A stretch of DNA of 64,000 nt from Clostridia bacterium (GCA_902363595.1 CABJAP010000005.1:62001-126000); one strand, 5' to 3'. Shown: positions 16,690-26,805, counted from the first letter of the stretch. Notes: generated by a model from the sequence alone, not told the origin. Numbers and translations are program-made.

Positions 16690-17121
16690 ATGCTGGTAGG
16701 CAAATATCAAAACTCCATAGACGCCAAAGGTAGAATGATTGTGCCTGCCAAGTTTCGTGACGAGTTGGGACAAAAGTGCATTGTCAGCAAGGCAATCGAC
16801 AAATGTCTCGAAATCCATCCTATGAGTGAGTGGGAAAGGTTTATGGAAAAGCTAAGCAAGCTGCCTACTGCCGATCCAAAGGCCAGGCAGCTGGCTAGGC
16901 ATTTCTATGCGAGTGCGGTTGAAGGTGAGATCGACAAACAGGGGAGGCTGACCCTTCCGCAGGAGCTGCGGGAATATGCCAATATCGGAAAAGATCTGGT
17001 CACAGTGGGATCTTACGAGAAAATAGAGGTATGGAGTAAAGAAGAATGGGACAGCAGCGAAAACACCAAGGAGATGGATCCAAGCCAGCTTGCGGAAAGT
17101 ATGATGAATTATGATTTTTAA
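16690..17121 (+). CDS. mraZ: Transcriptional regulator MraZ
   Basis: The 143 residues contain two AbrB-like halves, each with the D-x-K-G-R motif ([14 protein letters not shown] near residue 11, and [13 protein letters not shown] near 82). MraZ forms a ring and binds repeats in front of its operon. It is the first gene of the division cluster and overlaps rsmH by 11 bp. AGGAGGAG stands before the ATG. Confidence 0.97.
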   Translation: MLVGKYQNSIDAKGRMIVPAKFRDELGQKCIVSKAIDKCLEIHPMSEWERFMEKLSKLPTADPKARQLARHFYASAVEGEIDKQGRLTLPQELREYANIGKDLVTVGSYEKIEVWSKEEWDSSENTKEMDPSQLAESMMNYDF

Positions 17122-18049
17122 ACATACTTCAGTTTTGTATGATGCGTGCATGGAACATTTGAATATTGACCCAAAGGGAATTTACGTGGACGGCACCTTA
17201 GGGGGAGGCGGACATGCCAGCGGTATATGCGGGGCACTTTCCGCTGAGGGGACCCTTATTGGAATCGACCGGGACAGCGACGCCCTGCGGGCAGCTGAGG
17301 AACGTCTGGCACCGTATAGCTGTAAAAAGCTTTTTGTACAAAGCAACTATGCGGACATCAAAGACGTGCTTGATCAATTGGGGATTAACGAAATAAATGG
17401 CGCACTCTTGGATTTGGGAGTATCTTCCTTCCAGCTGGATAACCAGGAACGGGGATTTTCCTATATGAAGGATGCGCCGCTGGACATGCGTATGAGCCAG
17501 GATGATTCCTTCAGCGCTTATCAAGTGATCAATACGTATAAAGAAAAAGAACTGACGGAAGTCATAAAGAAATATGGGGAAGAAAAATGGGCTTCCAGAA
17601 TCAGCAGGTTCATAGCGGACAGCAGGCGGGAAAAGCCGATCGAAACAACAGGGGAGTTAGTGGAGATCATAAAGGCCGCGATTCCCGCTTCTGCAAGACG
17701 CAGCGGACCGCATCCCGCAAAACGAACGTTCCAGGCGATTCGCATTGAAGTCAATGACGAGCTGGGACAGCTTGCACGGGCTGTAAGCGAATTCTGCGAT
17801 GTGCTGGCCGATCAGGGACGGCTGTGCATCATAACCTTCCATTCACTGGAGGATAGAATTGTAAAAGACATATTCAACAAGAGAGCGAATCCATGTACAT
17901 GTCCTAAGGAATTCCCCGTATGCATATGCGGGAAAAAAGCAGACATCAAAAAGGTGACGGGAAAACCAATTGTTCCCACAGATGAGGAACTGGAAAAAAA
18001 TCCAAGAGCGCGGAGCGCAAAATTACGGGTGATTGAAAAAAAGAGGTAA
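17111..18049 (+). CDS. rsmH: 16S rRNA (cytosine(1402)-N(4))-methyltransferase
   Basis: Length (312 residues) and motifs fit RsmH (MraW). The start HTSVL, SAM-binding [10 protein letters not shown], catalytic-region [16 protein letters not shown]-like LDMRM and [10 protein letters not shown] are all present. It methylates N4 of C1402 in the decoding centre of 16S rRNA. It overlaps mraZ and is followed 3 bp later by the ftsL-like gene. Confidence 0.97.
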   Translation: MIFKHTSVLYDACMEHLNIDPKGIYVDGTLGGGGHASGICGALSAEGTLIGIDRDSDALRAAEERLAPYSCKKLFVQSNYADIKDVLDQLGINEINGALLDLGVSSFQLDNQERGFSYMKDAPLDMRMSQDDSFSAYQVINTYKEKELTEVIKKYGEEKWASRISRFIADSRREKPIETTGELVEIIKAAIPASARRSGPHPAKRTFQAIRIEVNDELGQLARAVSEFCDVLADQGRLCIITFHSLEDRIVKDIFNKRANPCTCPKEFPVCICGKKADIKKVTGKPIVPTDEELEKNPRARSAKLRVIEKKR

Positions 18050-18052
18050 GAG

Positions 18053-18487
18053 ATGATAGCAGCAGAAAAATGGTATGAATACCAGGAAAACTACCAAAAG
18101 TATGGTTTCGATATGAAACCCAAGCAGCCGAGAAAAAAGGTAAAAAAGAATAAGAATCGGGTTACCGCAAAGGATAAGGTACGTCTTATGGCTCTTACCG
18201 TTGTTGTCGGCGTTGTTTGCATTGGTCTGATTATTACCACAGCCTTTGCTGCCTCCATCAAATACAGTACCAACCGTATTATCGAAGAAAATAACGCTCT
18301 GGAAGCAGAAATTGAAAACCTGAACGTCAAAATTTACAGTTCCAACAACATTGAAGCGATCGAACAAAAAGCAATGAAAGAACTGGGTATGACTTATCCG
18401 TCATCCAACCAGATCGTATATCTGTCGAAAGGCGAAAAACCGGACAAGGGGTTCGCGGCGACCTTAAAGGAACAGGCATATAATTGA
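18053..18487 (+). CDS. ftsL: FtsL-like cell division protein
   Basis: The protein (144 residues) has a lysine-rich cytoplasmic tail (about 20-45), one membrane span (about 48-70, ALTVVVGVVCIGLIITTAFA), then a short coiled coil (IIEENNALEAEIENL) and the typical end NIEAIEQKAMKELGM. FtsL with DivIB recruits and activates the septal synthase pair. Sequence conservation is always low in this family; the assignment rests on topology and on its place between rsmH and the transpeptidase gene. Confidence 0.85.
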   Translation: MIAAEKWYEYQENYQKYGFDMKPKQPRKKVKKNKNRVTAKDKVRLMALTVVVGVVCIGLIITTAFAASIKYSTNRIIEENNALEAEIENLNVKIYSSNNIEAIEQKAMKELGMTYPSSNQIVYLSKGEKPDKGFAATLKEQAYN

Positions 18488-18507
18488 TCCTTCAAAAATA
18501 TACTATC

Positions 18508-18702
18508 ATATCCGCCGATGGATGCAGCACAGTCTTTTATACTGAAAGCGTATAGTCCGGGGTGCAAAGTAAGCTGGGCGGCGGATATGCCGGAGCCGGG
18601 CCGATCATAGATCAGACAGCGGCATATGTTGGAAAATAATTGCATAAGAGAAAAGAATACCAGACAACTGAATCAAAGGCGTAAGGATGTCTGGCTTCTT
18701 TT
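18508..18702 (+). promoter_or_regulatory. Structured leader between ftsL and spoVD: long inverted repeat plus terminator-like hairpin
   Basis: Two separate stems lie in the 246-bp gap. One is a 10-bp perfect repeat ATATCCGCCG (18508-18517) with its complement at 18579-18588. The other is a long hairpin AAAAGAATACCAGACA / TGTCTGGCTTCTTTT (18651-18702), ending in a T-rich run. The second looks like an intrinsic terminator or attenuator inside the operon, 30 bp before the spoVD start. Confidence 0.6.
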
Positions 18703-18733
18703 ATAGTATGAGGCATATTAATAGGGGAGGAAT

Positions 18734-20728
18734 ATGACAAAACCACTGAACAAGAGTAAAAAACGGATAATCATCGCATTTGCCATTATGTACGGGGTAT
18801 GTATGCTCCTGTGTTTTCGGGTGGGATGGATCCAGGTGGTGAAGGGGGCCGAATATTCTAAAATGGCAATCGAGCAGCAGACCCGGGACGTACCCATCGC
18901 CGCCAAAAGAGGCGTCATTTACGATACAAACCGAAAAGAGCTGGCTGTCAGCGCCACTTGTTACTCTGTATGGGCAAGACCAGCCAATGTGAGAAGCGGT
19001 AAGACAAAAGCAGAAAAGGATTCCAACCAGCAAAAAACAGTAAGCACACTAAACCAGATTCTGGGAAAAGATGAGAAAGAAATCGAAAAACTGGTAACAA
19101 AGAAACAAGCGCTGGTAAAGGTCGATAAATATTTGGATAAAGAGACGGCAGACAAAATCAGAAAAGCGGAGCTGCCGGGCATTGAAATTGCAGAAGATGT
19201 CAAACGTTATTATCCGTTGGGAGCCTTTTTGTCCCACACCCTGGGCAGCGTTACCGATGACAATGCCGGATTGTCCGGCCTGGAGCTCCAGTATAATCAA
19301 TACCTGTCGGGCATATCCGGAAGGTGGATCAAAAATACGGATATTACTGGAAACAGCCTTTCCTACGGGGAAGAAAAATACTATCAGGCTGAAGATGGGC
19401 TGGGCCTGGTGCTGACCATTGATGAGACGATCCAGCACTATGTGGAAAAATCGTTGAAGACCGTTCAAAAGAACACAAAAGCTGATCGAGTCATGTGTAT
19501 CATGATGGCGCCCAAGACCGGCGATATTCTGGCTTTGGCCCAGGTGCCTGAGTTTGATCCCAACGATTCAAAAACACCGCTCGACAAGGAAGAAAAAGCA
19601 AAGCTGGACAAAATGCCGGACAGCAAAAAGATGGAGTACTGGAATTCTATGTGGAGAAATTCTTTGATCAGTGATGTTTATGAACCGGGCTCTACCTTTA
19701 AACTGCTGACCACATCGATGGCTTTGGAAGAAGGAAAAACGAAGATCAGTGAACATTTTACTTGTACCGGCTCCGTCAATGTAGCGGGGACAAAATTAAG
19801 CTGCTGGCGTTCTTATAATCCCCACGGTAATCAGACCCTGGAAGAGGCTGTCGGAAATTCCTGCAACCCGGTATTCGTAAAGCTGGCCCAGAGGATGGGT
19901 ATCACAAAATTTTACAACTATTTGGAGACCTTTGGTATTTCCAATAAAACCGGAATCGACTTTCCGGGTGAAGGAAACTCCATTCTTCAAAATAAAGATA
20001 CGGCCGGTCCTGTCGGCCTGGCTACAATGGGCTACGGACAGGGCGTGGCAGTTACACCGATTCAGCTGATCACGGCCATTTCCTCCATCGGAAATGAAGG
20101 GAAGCTGATGCAGCCAAGACTGGTAAAAGCGTTGGTTGACGAAGACGGAAATACCGTGAAGGAGTTTGACACCAAGGTGGTCAGGCAGACTGTTTCTCAA
20201 AAAACCGCTGAAGAAATGTGCGGGATCATGGAATATGTTGTTGCAAAAGGCGGAGCAGGTACAGCAAAAGTAGACGGCTATAAAGTAGGCGGCAAGACCG
20301 GTACTGCCAATAAGGCTAAAAACGGAGGATACAGCGAACAAACATTTTCTTCCTTTATCGGTATGGCGCCGATGAACGATCCTCAGGTTGCTGTTCTGGT
20401 AATCGTGGATAATCCGAAAGGCGTTAAATTTGGCAGCCAGACGGCAGCACCAGGAGCAAAGCTGATCCTGGAAGATACCCTTCGCTATCTGGACCTGCAG
20501 CCGAAACTAACAAAAGAAGAAAAGGAAGAGCTGAATAAGAGCCAGGTCACAGTTCCCGACCTGGTGGGCGAGGGCCTGGAAGAGGCCATCGGCATTCTCG
20601 GCGGGCTCTCTTTGAAATACGAAGCTTCCGGAGGAACCCAGGATGAAGATTTCATCATCAAGGACCAGTATCCGAAAGCAGGAGCAAAAATTGAGAAAGA
20701 GGGAACAGTATATTTATATAGGAAGTGA
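18734..20728 (+). CDS. spoVD: Class B penicillin-binding protein with PASTA domain (SpoVD/FtsI type)
   Basis: This 664-residue peptidoglycan transpeptidase has an N-terminal membrane anchor (about 12-33), a dimerisation domain, and a catalytic domain with S-x-x-K (STFK), S-x-N (SCN) and KTGTA, ending in one PASTA repeat (VTVPDLVGEGLEEAI...). The family cross-links septal or spore cortex peptidoglycan together with a SEDS glycosyltransferase such as the FtsW-like protein at 25654. One PASTA domain suits SpoVD of sporulating species, but with no other class B PBP in the cluster it may be the vegetative divisome enzyme. Confidence 0.92.
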   Translation: MTKPLNKSKKRIIIAFAIMYGVCMLLCFRVGWIQVVKGAEYSKMAIEQQTRDVPIAAKRGVIYDTNRKELAVSATCYSVWARPANVRSGKTKAEKDSNQQKTVSTLNQILGKDEKEIEKLVTKKQALVKVDKYLDKETADKIRKAELPGIEIAEDVKRYYPLGAFLSHTLGSVTDDNAGLSGLELQYNQYLSGISGRWIKNTDITGNSLSYGEEKYYQAEDGLGLVLTIDETIQHYVEKSLKTVQKNTKADRVMCIMMAPKTGDILALAQVPEFDPNDSKTPLDKEEKAKLDKMPDSKKMEYWNSMWRNSLISDVYEPGSTFKLLTTSMALEEGKTKISEHFTCTGSVNVAGTKLSCWRSYNPHGNQTLEEAVGNSCNPVFVKLAQRMGITKFYNYLETFGISNKTGIDFPGEGNSILQNKDTAGPVGLATMGYGQGVAVTPIQLITAISSIGNEGKLMQPRLVKALVDEDGNTVKEFDTKVVRQTVSQKTAEEMCGIMEYVVAKGGAGTAKVDGYKVGGKTGTANKAKNGGYSEQTFSSFIGMAPMNDPQVAVLVIVDNPKGVKFGSQTAAPGAKLILEDTLRYLDLQPKLTKEEKEELNKSQVTVPDLVGEGLEEAIGILGGLSLKYEASGGTQDEDFIIKDQYPKAGAKIEKEGTVYLYRK

Positions 20729-21930
20729 TGAATAAAGTGATCGAGGTTTTCGGAATTACCGGAACCAATGGTAAAACTACTGCATCCTGCATGCTTAGGA
20801 AGATACTTGAAGAAGAAGGAAAAGTGTGTGCTCTCATCGGCACCATCGAACACCAGATTGGCAATAAACGCTATGTGCCGATCAATACGACACCGGGTAA
20901 GGAATTGCTGAAAGAATTATTCGGCGAGATATCCCGGCAGAAGATCAAAGACTGTGTGATGGAAGTTTCCTCCCATGGCATCGATCAGGGGCGGATCGCC
21001 GATATTCGCATTGCTTACGGCGGTTTTACCAACCTGAGTCAGGATCATTTGGACTATCATAAGACCATGGAGAACTACTATCAGGTAAAAAAACGCCTTT
21101 TTCTGCAATGTGAAAAGGGCGCCTGTATCAATCTGGATGACCGCTATGGCAAAAGACTTTTTAAAGAACTCCATGAGGAGGTTGACATCCCGGATATAAA
21201 GGGATATTCTCTTAAAGATGTAAATGCGGACTTTTACGGTCAGATTACAGAAGAAAAATTGACCGGCAGCATGTTTTCCTTTTACGAAAAGGGGCACTGC
21301 TTGGGGGACCTGAAGACCAAAATGCCGGGAAGACATTTTGTTTATAACGCCATGCTGGCGGCGGCCATGGCTCGGCAAGCCGGGATTAGCTTTTCTGCCA
21401 TCAAGCAGGGCCTTCGCCAACTGGAGAAAGTGCCGGGCAGAATGGAACTGATCGGCGATGAGGCTGATACCTTGGGTGTAGTCGATTATGCCCACACGCC
21501 TGATGGTTTGGAAAAATTGCTGTCCACCCTGGCCTTGTTCAAACGGGGCAGACTGATCTGCGTCTTTGGCTGCGGCGGCTTTCGAGACAAAGGAAAACGG
21601 CCGCTTATGGGCGAGATTGCCGGCAATTACAGCGACTATTGCGTCATAACCAACGATAATCCAAGAGGCGAGCCGCCGGAGAATATCTGTCAGTCCATTG
21701 AAGAAGGACTGTATCCGACAGGATGCGACTACTGCATTCTGCTGGATCGATATCAAGCGATAAAAAGGGCCGTTTCTCTTGCTACAAAATGGGATATAAT
21801 AGTGGTAGCCGGAAAAGGCCATGAAACCTATCAACTCAGCGGCGACGAAAAACTGCCTTTTGACGACAGGAAAGTTTTAAAGGAACTTTTGGAGAATAAA
21901 TATGAAAAAACTTACAATGAAACAGATTGA
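20728..21930 (+). CDS. murE: MurE-like UDP-MurNAc-tripeptide ligase lacking the usual N-terminal domain
   Basis: The ATP-binding motif TGTNGKTT begins at about residue 10, whereas in normal MurE (480-500 residues) it lies near 110; the UDP-binding domain I is absent. The central domain (EVSSHGI, DHLDYH) and the C-terminal domain with DNPR, the motif for meso-diaminopimelate, are intact over 400 residues. The ATG overlaps the spoVD stop (TGATG), so the start is fixed by coupling and no room for domain I exists upstream. It should add meso-DAP to UDP-MurNAc-L-Ala-D-Glu; how it holds the UDP part is unclear. Confidence 0.88.
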   Translation: MNKVIEVFGITGTNGKTTASCMLRKILEEEGKVCALIGTIEHQIGNKRYVPINTTPGKELLKELFGEISRQKIKDCVMEVSSHGIDQGRIADIRIAYGGFTNLSQDHLDYHKTMENYYQVKKRLFLQCEKGACINLDDRYGKRLFKELHEEVDIPDIKGYSLKDVNADFYGQITEEKLTGSMFSFYEKGHCLGDLKTKMPGRHFVYNAMLAAAMARQAGISFSAIKQGLRQLEKVPGRMELIGDEADTLGVVDYAHTPDGLEKLLSTLALFKRGRLICVFGCGGFRDKGKRPLMGEIAGNYSDYCVITNDNPRGEPPENICQSIEEGLYPTGCDYCILLDRYQAIKRAVSLATKWDIIVVAGKGHETYQLSGDEKLPFDDRKVLKELLENKYEKTYNETD

Positions 21931-23281
21931 GGAAGGTACCGGCGGCAGACAAATACAGGGAACCAGCCAGGCTGTTGTAGGCGAAATCTGCACTGATTCA
22001 AGGAGGGCAAAAGCGGGTGACCTCTTTTTTGCCCTGATCGGGGATCGTCATGATGCCCACAAGTATCTTGGACAGGTGATCCAGGCAGGATGTACCGACC
22101 TATTGATCTGCGACCAAGCGGCTCTAGAAGAGACGGAAGGCGGCGATCAGGTCAATGCCATATTAGTGGAAGATACAACTAAAGCTCTGCAAAATTTAGC
22201 ATCCTATTATTTGAACCTGTTAAATCTAAAAAAGATTGCTGTCACAGGGAGTACGGGCAAAACTTCCACCCGGGATATGATCTGGTATGTATGTCAAGAA
22301 AAGTACAAAGCTCAGAAAAATGTCGGCAATCTGAACAATCATTTGGGCGTGCCGCTGACCATTCTTTCCTTTGAAGAGGATACCCAGGTGGGGATTCTGG
22401 AAATGGGAATGGATAAACTGGGTGAAATCGACCTGCTGGCGCAGATCGCAAGGCCCGATATCGGAATCATTACTAATATCGGTTTGGCCCATATCGAAAA
22501 TTTAGGCAGTCAGGAAGGGATCTTCCAGGCAAAAATGGAACTGACCAATTATTTTGGTGAAGAGAACACGCTCATTGTCCATCAGGACGATGAATTTCTT
22601 AACAAGGAGCGGATACAAGGATCTTACCGGCTGGTTACTACCGGATTTGACGGAAAAAGTGATTATATTATTTCACGTATTGACGATTTCGGTGCGGAAG
22701 GTATACAATTTACGCTGGAACATCAGGGCAGGACCCAGAGATTTTCTCTGCCCGTGCCTGGTCGGCACAATGCCTTTAACGGTGCGCTGGCTGTGGCGGC
22801 CGGAGCTGAGCTGGGGATCACCATGGAGGAAGCGGCCAGAGGCCTTGCCAAGGTGCAGCTGACGGATAAACGGCTGACGGTACGGGGAAAGAACGGCATC
22901 AAAGTTATCGATGATACCTACAACGCCAGCCCGGACTCCATGAAAGGCGCCGTCGATGTTCTAATGCATACGAGAGGACTGCGGAGTGTGGCAATTCTGG
23001 GCGACATGTACGAACTGGGTGAGACCAGCAGAGAGCAGCACAGCCTTGTGGGAAACTATGCGGCTGAAAAAGGCGTGCAGCTTTTGGTTACCGTGGGCAA
23101 GGACGCCCGCTATATTGCCGAGGGAGCGAAAAAAGCGGGGATGAAGCAAGTGCGCTATTTTCCGGATAAAAAAGCATTTCTGAAAGAGATTGATTCAATC
23201 GTTGATAAAGGCGATGTCATACTGGTAAAAGGTTCTCGGGGCATGGAAATGGAAGAAATCGTAAAAAATATTATGGAGTAG
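21902..23281 (+). CDS. murF: UDP-MurNAc-tripeptide--D-Ala-D-Ala ligase
   Basis: A full-length Mur ligase (459 residues) with domain I (ICTDSRRAKAGDLFFALIGDRHDAH), the ATP loop TGSTGKTST, the central EMGMDKLGEI and NIGLAHIENLG, and the C-terminal DDTYNASPDSMKGA typical of MurF. It adds D-Ala-D-Ala to the UDP-linked tripeptide. It overlaps murE by 29 bp. Its intact domain I contrasts with the missing one in MurE. Confidence 0.96.
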   Translation: MKKLTMKQIEEGTGGRQIQGTSQAVVGEICTDSRRAKAGDLFFALIGDRHDAHKYLGQVIQAGCTDLLICDQAALEETEGGDQVNAILVEDTTKALQNLASYYLNLLNLKKIAVTGSTGKTSTRDMIWYVCQEKYKAQKNVGNLNNHLGVPLTILSFEEDTQVGILEMGMDKLGEIDLLAQIARPDIGIITNIGLAHIENLGSQEGIFQAKMELTNYFGEENTLIVHQDDEFLNKERIQGSYRLVTTGFDGKSDYIISRIDDFGAEGIQFTLEHQGRTQRFSLPVPGRHNAFNGALAVAAGAELGITMEEAARGLAKVQLTDKRLTVRGKNGIKVIDDTYNASPDSMKGAVDVLMHTRGLRSVAILGDMYELGETSREQHSLVGNYAAEKGVQLLVTVGKDARYIAEGAKKAGMKQVRYFPDKKAFLKEIDSIVDKGDVILVKGSRGMEMEEIVKNIME

Positions 23282-23292
23282 TAGGAGTAGTT

Positions 23293-24252
23293 ATGAATTA
23301 TGTTACCATTGGTATAATAGCAATCTTAGCATTTTTAGCATCGGTTATATTTACTTCCCTGGAAATTCCCATTCTGAGGCGAAAGCAGGCGGGTCAGAAC
23401 ATACGGGAAGAAGGACCCAAATCGCATTACGCGAAAGCGGGAACTCCAAGCATGGGCGGCATAGCCATGATTGGAGCAGCCATCATCGGCGCTGCGATCG
23501 GCCGTTATTATTCTCCGCAGATGGGAGCGGTAGTCATCGTTTTCGTGCTCTTCGGCGCGATCGGCTTTTTCGACGATTATCTGAAGGTGGTTAAAAAGAA
23601 CAATCTGGGCCTTCGAGCATATCAGAAATTCGGCCTGCAAATTATTATTTCCGTGGCTTTTGCGGTCTATATGGCGATGTTTTCCGGAGACGGGACATCC
23701 GTATGGATTCCCTTTGTCAATATTAATGTGGATTTTGGAATCTGGTATATTCCGTTTATTGCTTTTGTGCTGCTGGCTATGACTAATGCGGTGAATCTGA
23801 CCGACGGACTGGACGGGTTGGCTACGGGTGTAACGGCGCTGGTATCTCTTTTCTTCGCCATTGCGGCTGTGACATACGGAGCCAGTTCCGGCGCCGGCGT
23901 CTTCTGCTCCGCGCTGACAGGAGCTTGTTTGGGATTCCTTGTCTATAATAAGAATCCGGCGAAAGTGTTCATGGGGGATACTGGTTCTCTGGCTCTGGGC
24001 GGCGGACTGGCGGCAGCGGCCATTGTTATGCATTTTGAATTGCTGCTTCCCATCGCAGGATTCGTATATGTTATGGAAGCATTGTCAGTTATCATTCAGG
24101 TGGTCAGCTTCAAACTGACCGGCAAACGGGTATTCAAAATGGCCCCGCTTCATCATCACTTTGAGCTGAGCGGTCTGAAGGAAAAGCAGGTAGTCGGTAT
24201 CTTTTGGGGAGCAGCGCTGATTTTCTGCATCATCGGACTGGGAATTTTATAG
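23293..24252 (+). CDS. mraY: Phospho-N-acetylmuramoyl-pentapeptide transferase
   Basis: The 319-residue polytopic membrane enzyme transfers phospho-MurNAc-pentapeptide to undecaprenyl phosphate, forming lipid I. The metal-binding aspartates lie in FFDDYLKV and in NLTDGLDGLATG, the third acidic motif is FMGDTGSLALGG, and the histidine loop reads APLHHHFEL. AGGAG precedes the ATG; murD follows after 10 bp. Confidence 0.97.
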   Translation: MNYVTIGIIAILAFLASVIFTSLEIPILRRKQAGQNIREEGPKSHYAKAGTPSMGGIAMIGAAIIGAAIGRYYSPQMGAVVIVFVLFGAIGFFDDYLKVVKKNNLGLRAYQKFGLQIIISVAFAVYMAMFSGDGTSVWIPFVNINVDFGIWYIPFIAFVLLAMTNAVNLTDGLDGLATGVTALVSLFFAIAAVTYGASSGAGVFCSALTGACLGFLVYNKNPAKVFMGDTGSLALGGGLAAAAIVMHFELLLPIAGFVYVMEALSVIIQVVSFKLTGKRVFKMAPLHHHFELSGLKEKQVVGIFWGAALIFCIIGLGIL

Positions 24253-24262
24253 AGGTAGAGTT

Positions 24263-25639
24263 ATGAGAACGAATTTAGATAATATCAGGAACAAAAACGT
24301 ATTAGTAATCGGATTGGGAAGATCAGGAAAAGCAGCCGTACAGGCAGCGCTCAAGCTGGGGGCAAAGGTCTACGTACAAGATTCAAAGTGCGTGGAAGAG
24401 GTAGACCCTCAGCTTCTGGCTTTTCTGGAGGGAAGAGCTGTTACTTGCTGCTTTGGGCAGAATCCGGAAGATATGAGCATTTTTGATATGTTGATCCTAA
24501 GTCCGGGAGTTTCGCCTGAACTGGACTTTATCCGGGAAGCAAGGGACAAGGGCGCTGAAATTATCGGTGAACTGGAAATCGCCTATCGGATCGGTCACGG
24601 AAACTATATTGCCATCACCGGCACCAATGGAAAAACAACGACAACCACACTGGTGGGAGAAATCTTTGAAAAGGCTAAGAAAAAGACTTATGTGGTGGGA
24701 AATATCGGTGTCGCCGTTATTTCAAAGGCCTTAACCGCAGAAGAAAACTCCTGGTTAGTTACAGAAACCAGCAGCTTTCAGCTGGAAACAACCAGATATT
24801 TTAAACCGGTGGTTTCTGCGATCCTCAACCTGACGCCGGACCATATGGACCGCCATAAGACCATGGAGAATTACGGAAATGCAAAGGCGAAAATTTTCGA
24901 AAATCAGGATGAAAGTCAGCATTTGGTAATAAACTATGATGATAAAGCTTGTTTTGAGCTGGCAGAGCATTGCAAGGCCAAGGTGGTTCCTTTCAGCAGG
25001 ATGGAGAAGTTGGATTTCGGCGCCTTTGTAGAGGATGGAAGAATTGTTATTCGGGATGAAGACGGCCAGGTTCATCCGTTTTGCAGAACAGATGAACTGA
25101 TCATTCCAGGGAGTCATAATCTGGAAAATGCCCTTGCGGCGGCTGCCATCGCATATTTTGCAGGGATTGAACCGGATGTGATCACCCAGGGTTTAAAGGA
25201 ATTCCAAGGTGTGGAGCATCGGATCGAATACTGCGGACAGGTTGACGGAGTGCGCTTTGTCAATGATTCCAAAGGAACCAATCCGGATGCTTCCATAAAA
25301 GCTGTAGAGGCCATAGACGGCGGAATTGTCCTTATTGCAGGCGGTTATGATAAAGGGTCGTCTTATGAGGAATTGATCAAGGCTTTCAACGGAAAGGTAA
25401 AACATATGGTCCTGCTGGGAAAGACAGCGGAAAAGATCAAAGAAACTGGAGAAAAACTCGGGTTCACAAGTTCGATCATTGTAAAGGACATGGAAGAATG
25501 TGTGAAGGAAGGCTTCCGGCTGGCGGAGCCGGGCGATACGGTCCTTCTTTCTCCTGCGTGCGCCAGCTGGGATATGTACACCAGCTTTGAACAAAGGGGC
25601 GAACACTTTAAAAACTGTGTCGCAAGACTGGAAAAATAA
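24263..25639 (+). CDS. murD: UDP-MurNAc-L-alanine--D-glutamate ligase
   Basis: In 458 residues the protein has the N-terminal Rossmann domain (LVIGLGRSGKAA), the ATP loop ITGTNGKTTTT, the central NLTPDHMDRH and the C-terminal NDSKGTNPDA and SPACASWDMYTSFEQRG, all standard for MurD. It adds D-glutamate to UDP-MurNAc-L-Ala in the cytosol. Confidence 0.97.
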   Translation: MRTNLDNIRNKNVLVIGLGRSGKAAVQAALKLGAKVYVQDSKCVEEVDPQLLAFLEGRAVTCCFGQNPEDMSIFDMLILSPGVSPELDFIREARDKGAEIIGELEIAYRIGHGNYIAITGTNGKTTTTTLVGEIFEKAKKKTYVVGNIGVAVISKALTAEENSWLVTETSSFQLETTRYFKPVVSAILNLTPDHMDRHKTMENYGNAKAKIFENQDESQHLVINYDDKACFELAEHCKAKVVPFSRMEKLDFGAFVEDGRIVIRDEDGQVHPFCRTDELIIPGSHNLENALAAAAIAYFAGIEPDVITQGLKEFQGVEHRIEYCGQVDGVRFVNDSKGTNPDASIKAVEAIDGGIVLIAGGYDKGSSYEELIKAFNGKVKHMVLLGKTAEKIKETGEKLGFTSSIIVKDMEECVKEGFRLAEPGDTVLLSPACASWDMYTSFEQRGEHFKNCVARLEK

Positions 25640-25653
25640 AGGAGCCGGGTAGT

Positions 25654-26793
25654 TTGGAGAGGTCAATGAGTAGGAAAAGCAAAAATTTAAGATCAGGGGA
25701 TTTTTTGTTGGTGATCCTGACGCTGGGACTGGTGGTCTTTGGGGTGATCATGGTTTTCAGCGCCAGCTATTATCAATCGATCAACGAGTCTAAGAACGGT
25801 ACGCCCTATAACTATCTCATTAAAGATGTGATTTGGGCAGTGCTGGGATTCGGCCTGATGATTTTCACGGCTGTTTTTGATTATCGTCATTATAAAAAAA
25901 TTGCGCTGCCGGCATTAGCGGTCAGTTTCATCCTTTTGGTACTGCTGCTGATTCCCGGAGTGGGACAGACGACCAATGGAGCAACCAGATGGCTGGGAGT
26001 AGGAAGCTTTACCATCATGCCCGGCGAGATTGCCAAGATTGCGCTGATCATCTTTGTGGCGTGGTTTCTCAGCGAAAAACCGCAGAGGATTAGGTCATTC
26101 ACTAGGGGCATTCTGCCGTTGTTTCTTATCTGTGGTGTTTATGGAGGATTGATTTTAAAGCAGCCCAACATGTCCACAGCGATCACAGTGGTGGCGATTG
26201 TGGTCCTTATGATGTTTGTGGCTGGGTTGAGCTGGTTTTATTGTATTGGTCTGGTGGGAGCCGGTGCGCTGGGTGTTGCCGGAATCATCATCGCCAATCC
26301 CGACAGTCATTGGGCCCAGCGAATTACCAGTTTTATGGATCCCTTTGCCGACCCTCTGGGGGACGGCTTCCAGGTTGTTCAATCCCTGATGGCCTTGGGA
26401 TCGGGCGGACTTTTCGGCGTCGGTCTGGGAAAAAGCATTCAAAAGAATCTCTACCTGCCGGAGCCGCAGAACGACTTTATCTTAGCCATTATCGGAGAAG
26501 AGCTGGGATTCATTGGAATTATTCTGCTGCTGATCGCTTATGCGGTGCTGATTTGGCGGGGAATCCATATCGCTGTCAATGCGCCCGATCAGTTTGCGAC
26601 CCTGCTGGCAGCCGGCATTACCATCATGGTTGCCATTCAGGTAATTTTAAATATTGCAGTTGTTACTTCGTCCATGCCGCCTACCGGCATCACACTGCCT
26701 TTTGTCAGCTACGGAGGTAATGCGCTGATGCTGTTTATGGGAGCGATGGGAATTCTTTTAAATATTTCACGGCATACGGCAGAGGTAAAATAG
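25654..26793 (+). CDS. ftsW: SEDS-family septal glycosyltransferase FtsW/SpoVE
   Basis: About ten membrane segments and the SEDS signatures MVFSAS, GATRWLGVG, QPNMSTA and the C-terminal PPTGITLPFVSYGGNA identify a peptidoglycan polymerase that works with a class B PBP, here the spoVD product. A TTG start at 25654 has AAAGGAG 9 nt upstream; an ATG at 25666 is the alternative but its GGAGAGG is only 3 nt away. FtsW and SpoVE cannot be told apart from sequence alone. Confidence 0.93.
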   Translation: MERSMSRKSKNLRSGDFLLVILTLGLVVFGVIMVFSASYYQSINESKNGTPYNYLIKDVIWAVLGFGLMIFTAVFDYRHYKKIALPALAVSFILLVLLLIPGVGQTTNGATRWLGVGSFTIMPGEIAKIALIIFVAWFLSEKPQRIRSFTRGILPLFLICGVYGGLILKQPNMSTAITVVAIVVLMMFVAGLSWFYCIGLVGAGALGVAGIIIANPDSHWAQRITSFMDPFADPLGDGFQVVQSLMALGSGGLFGVGLGKSIQKNLYLPEPQNDFILAIIGEELGFIGIILLLIAYAVLIWRGIHIAVNAPDQFATLLAAGITIMVAIQVILNIAVVTSSMPPTGITLPFVSYGGNALMLFMGAMGILLNISRHTAEVK

Positions 26794-26805
26794 GAGCAAA
26801 GATCA

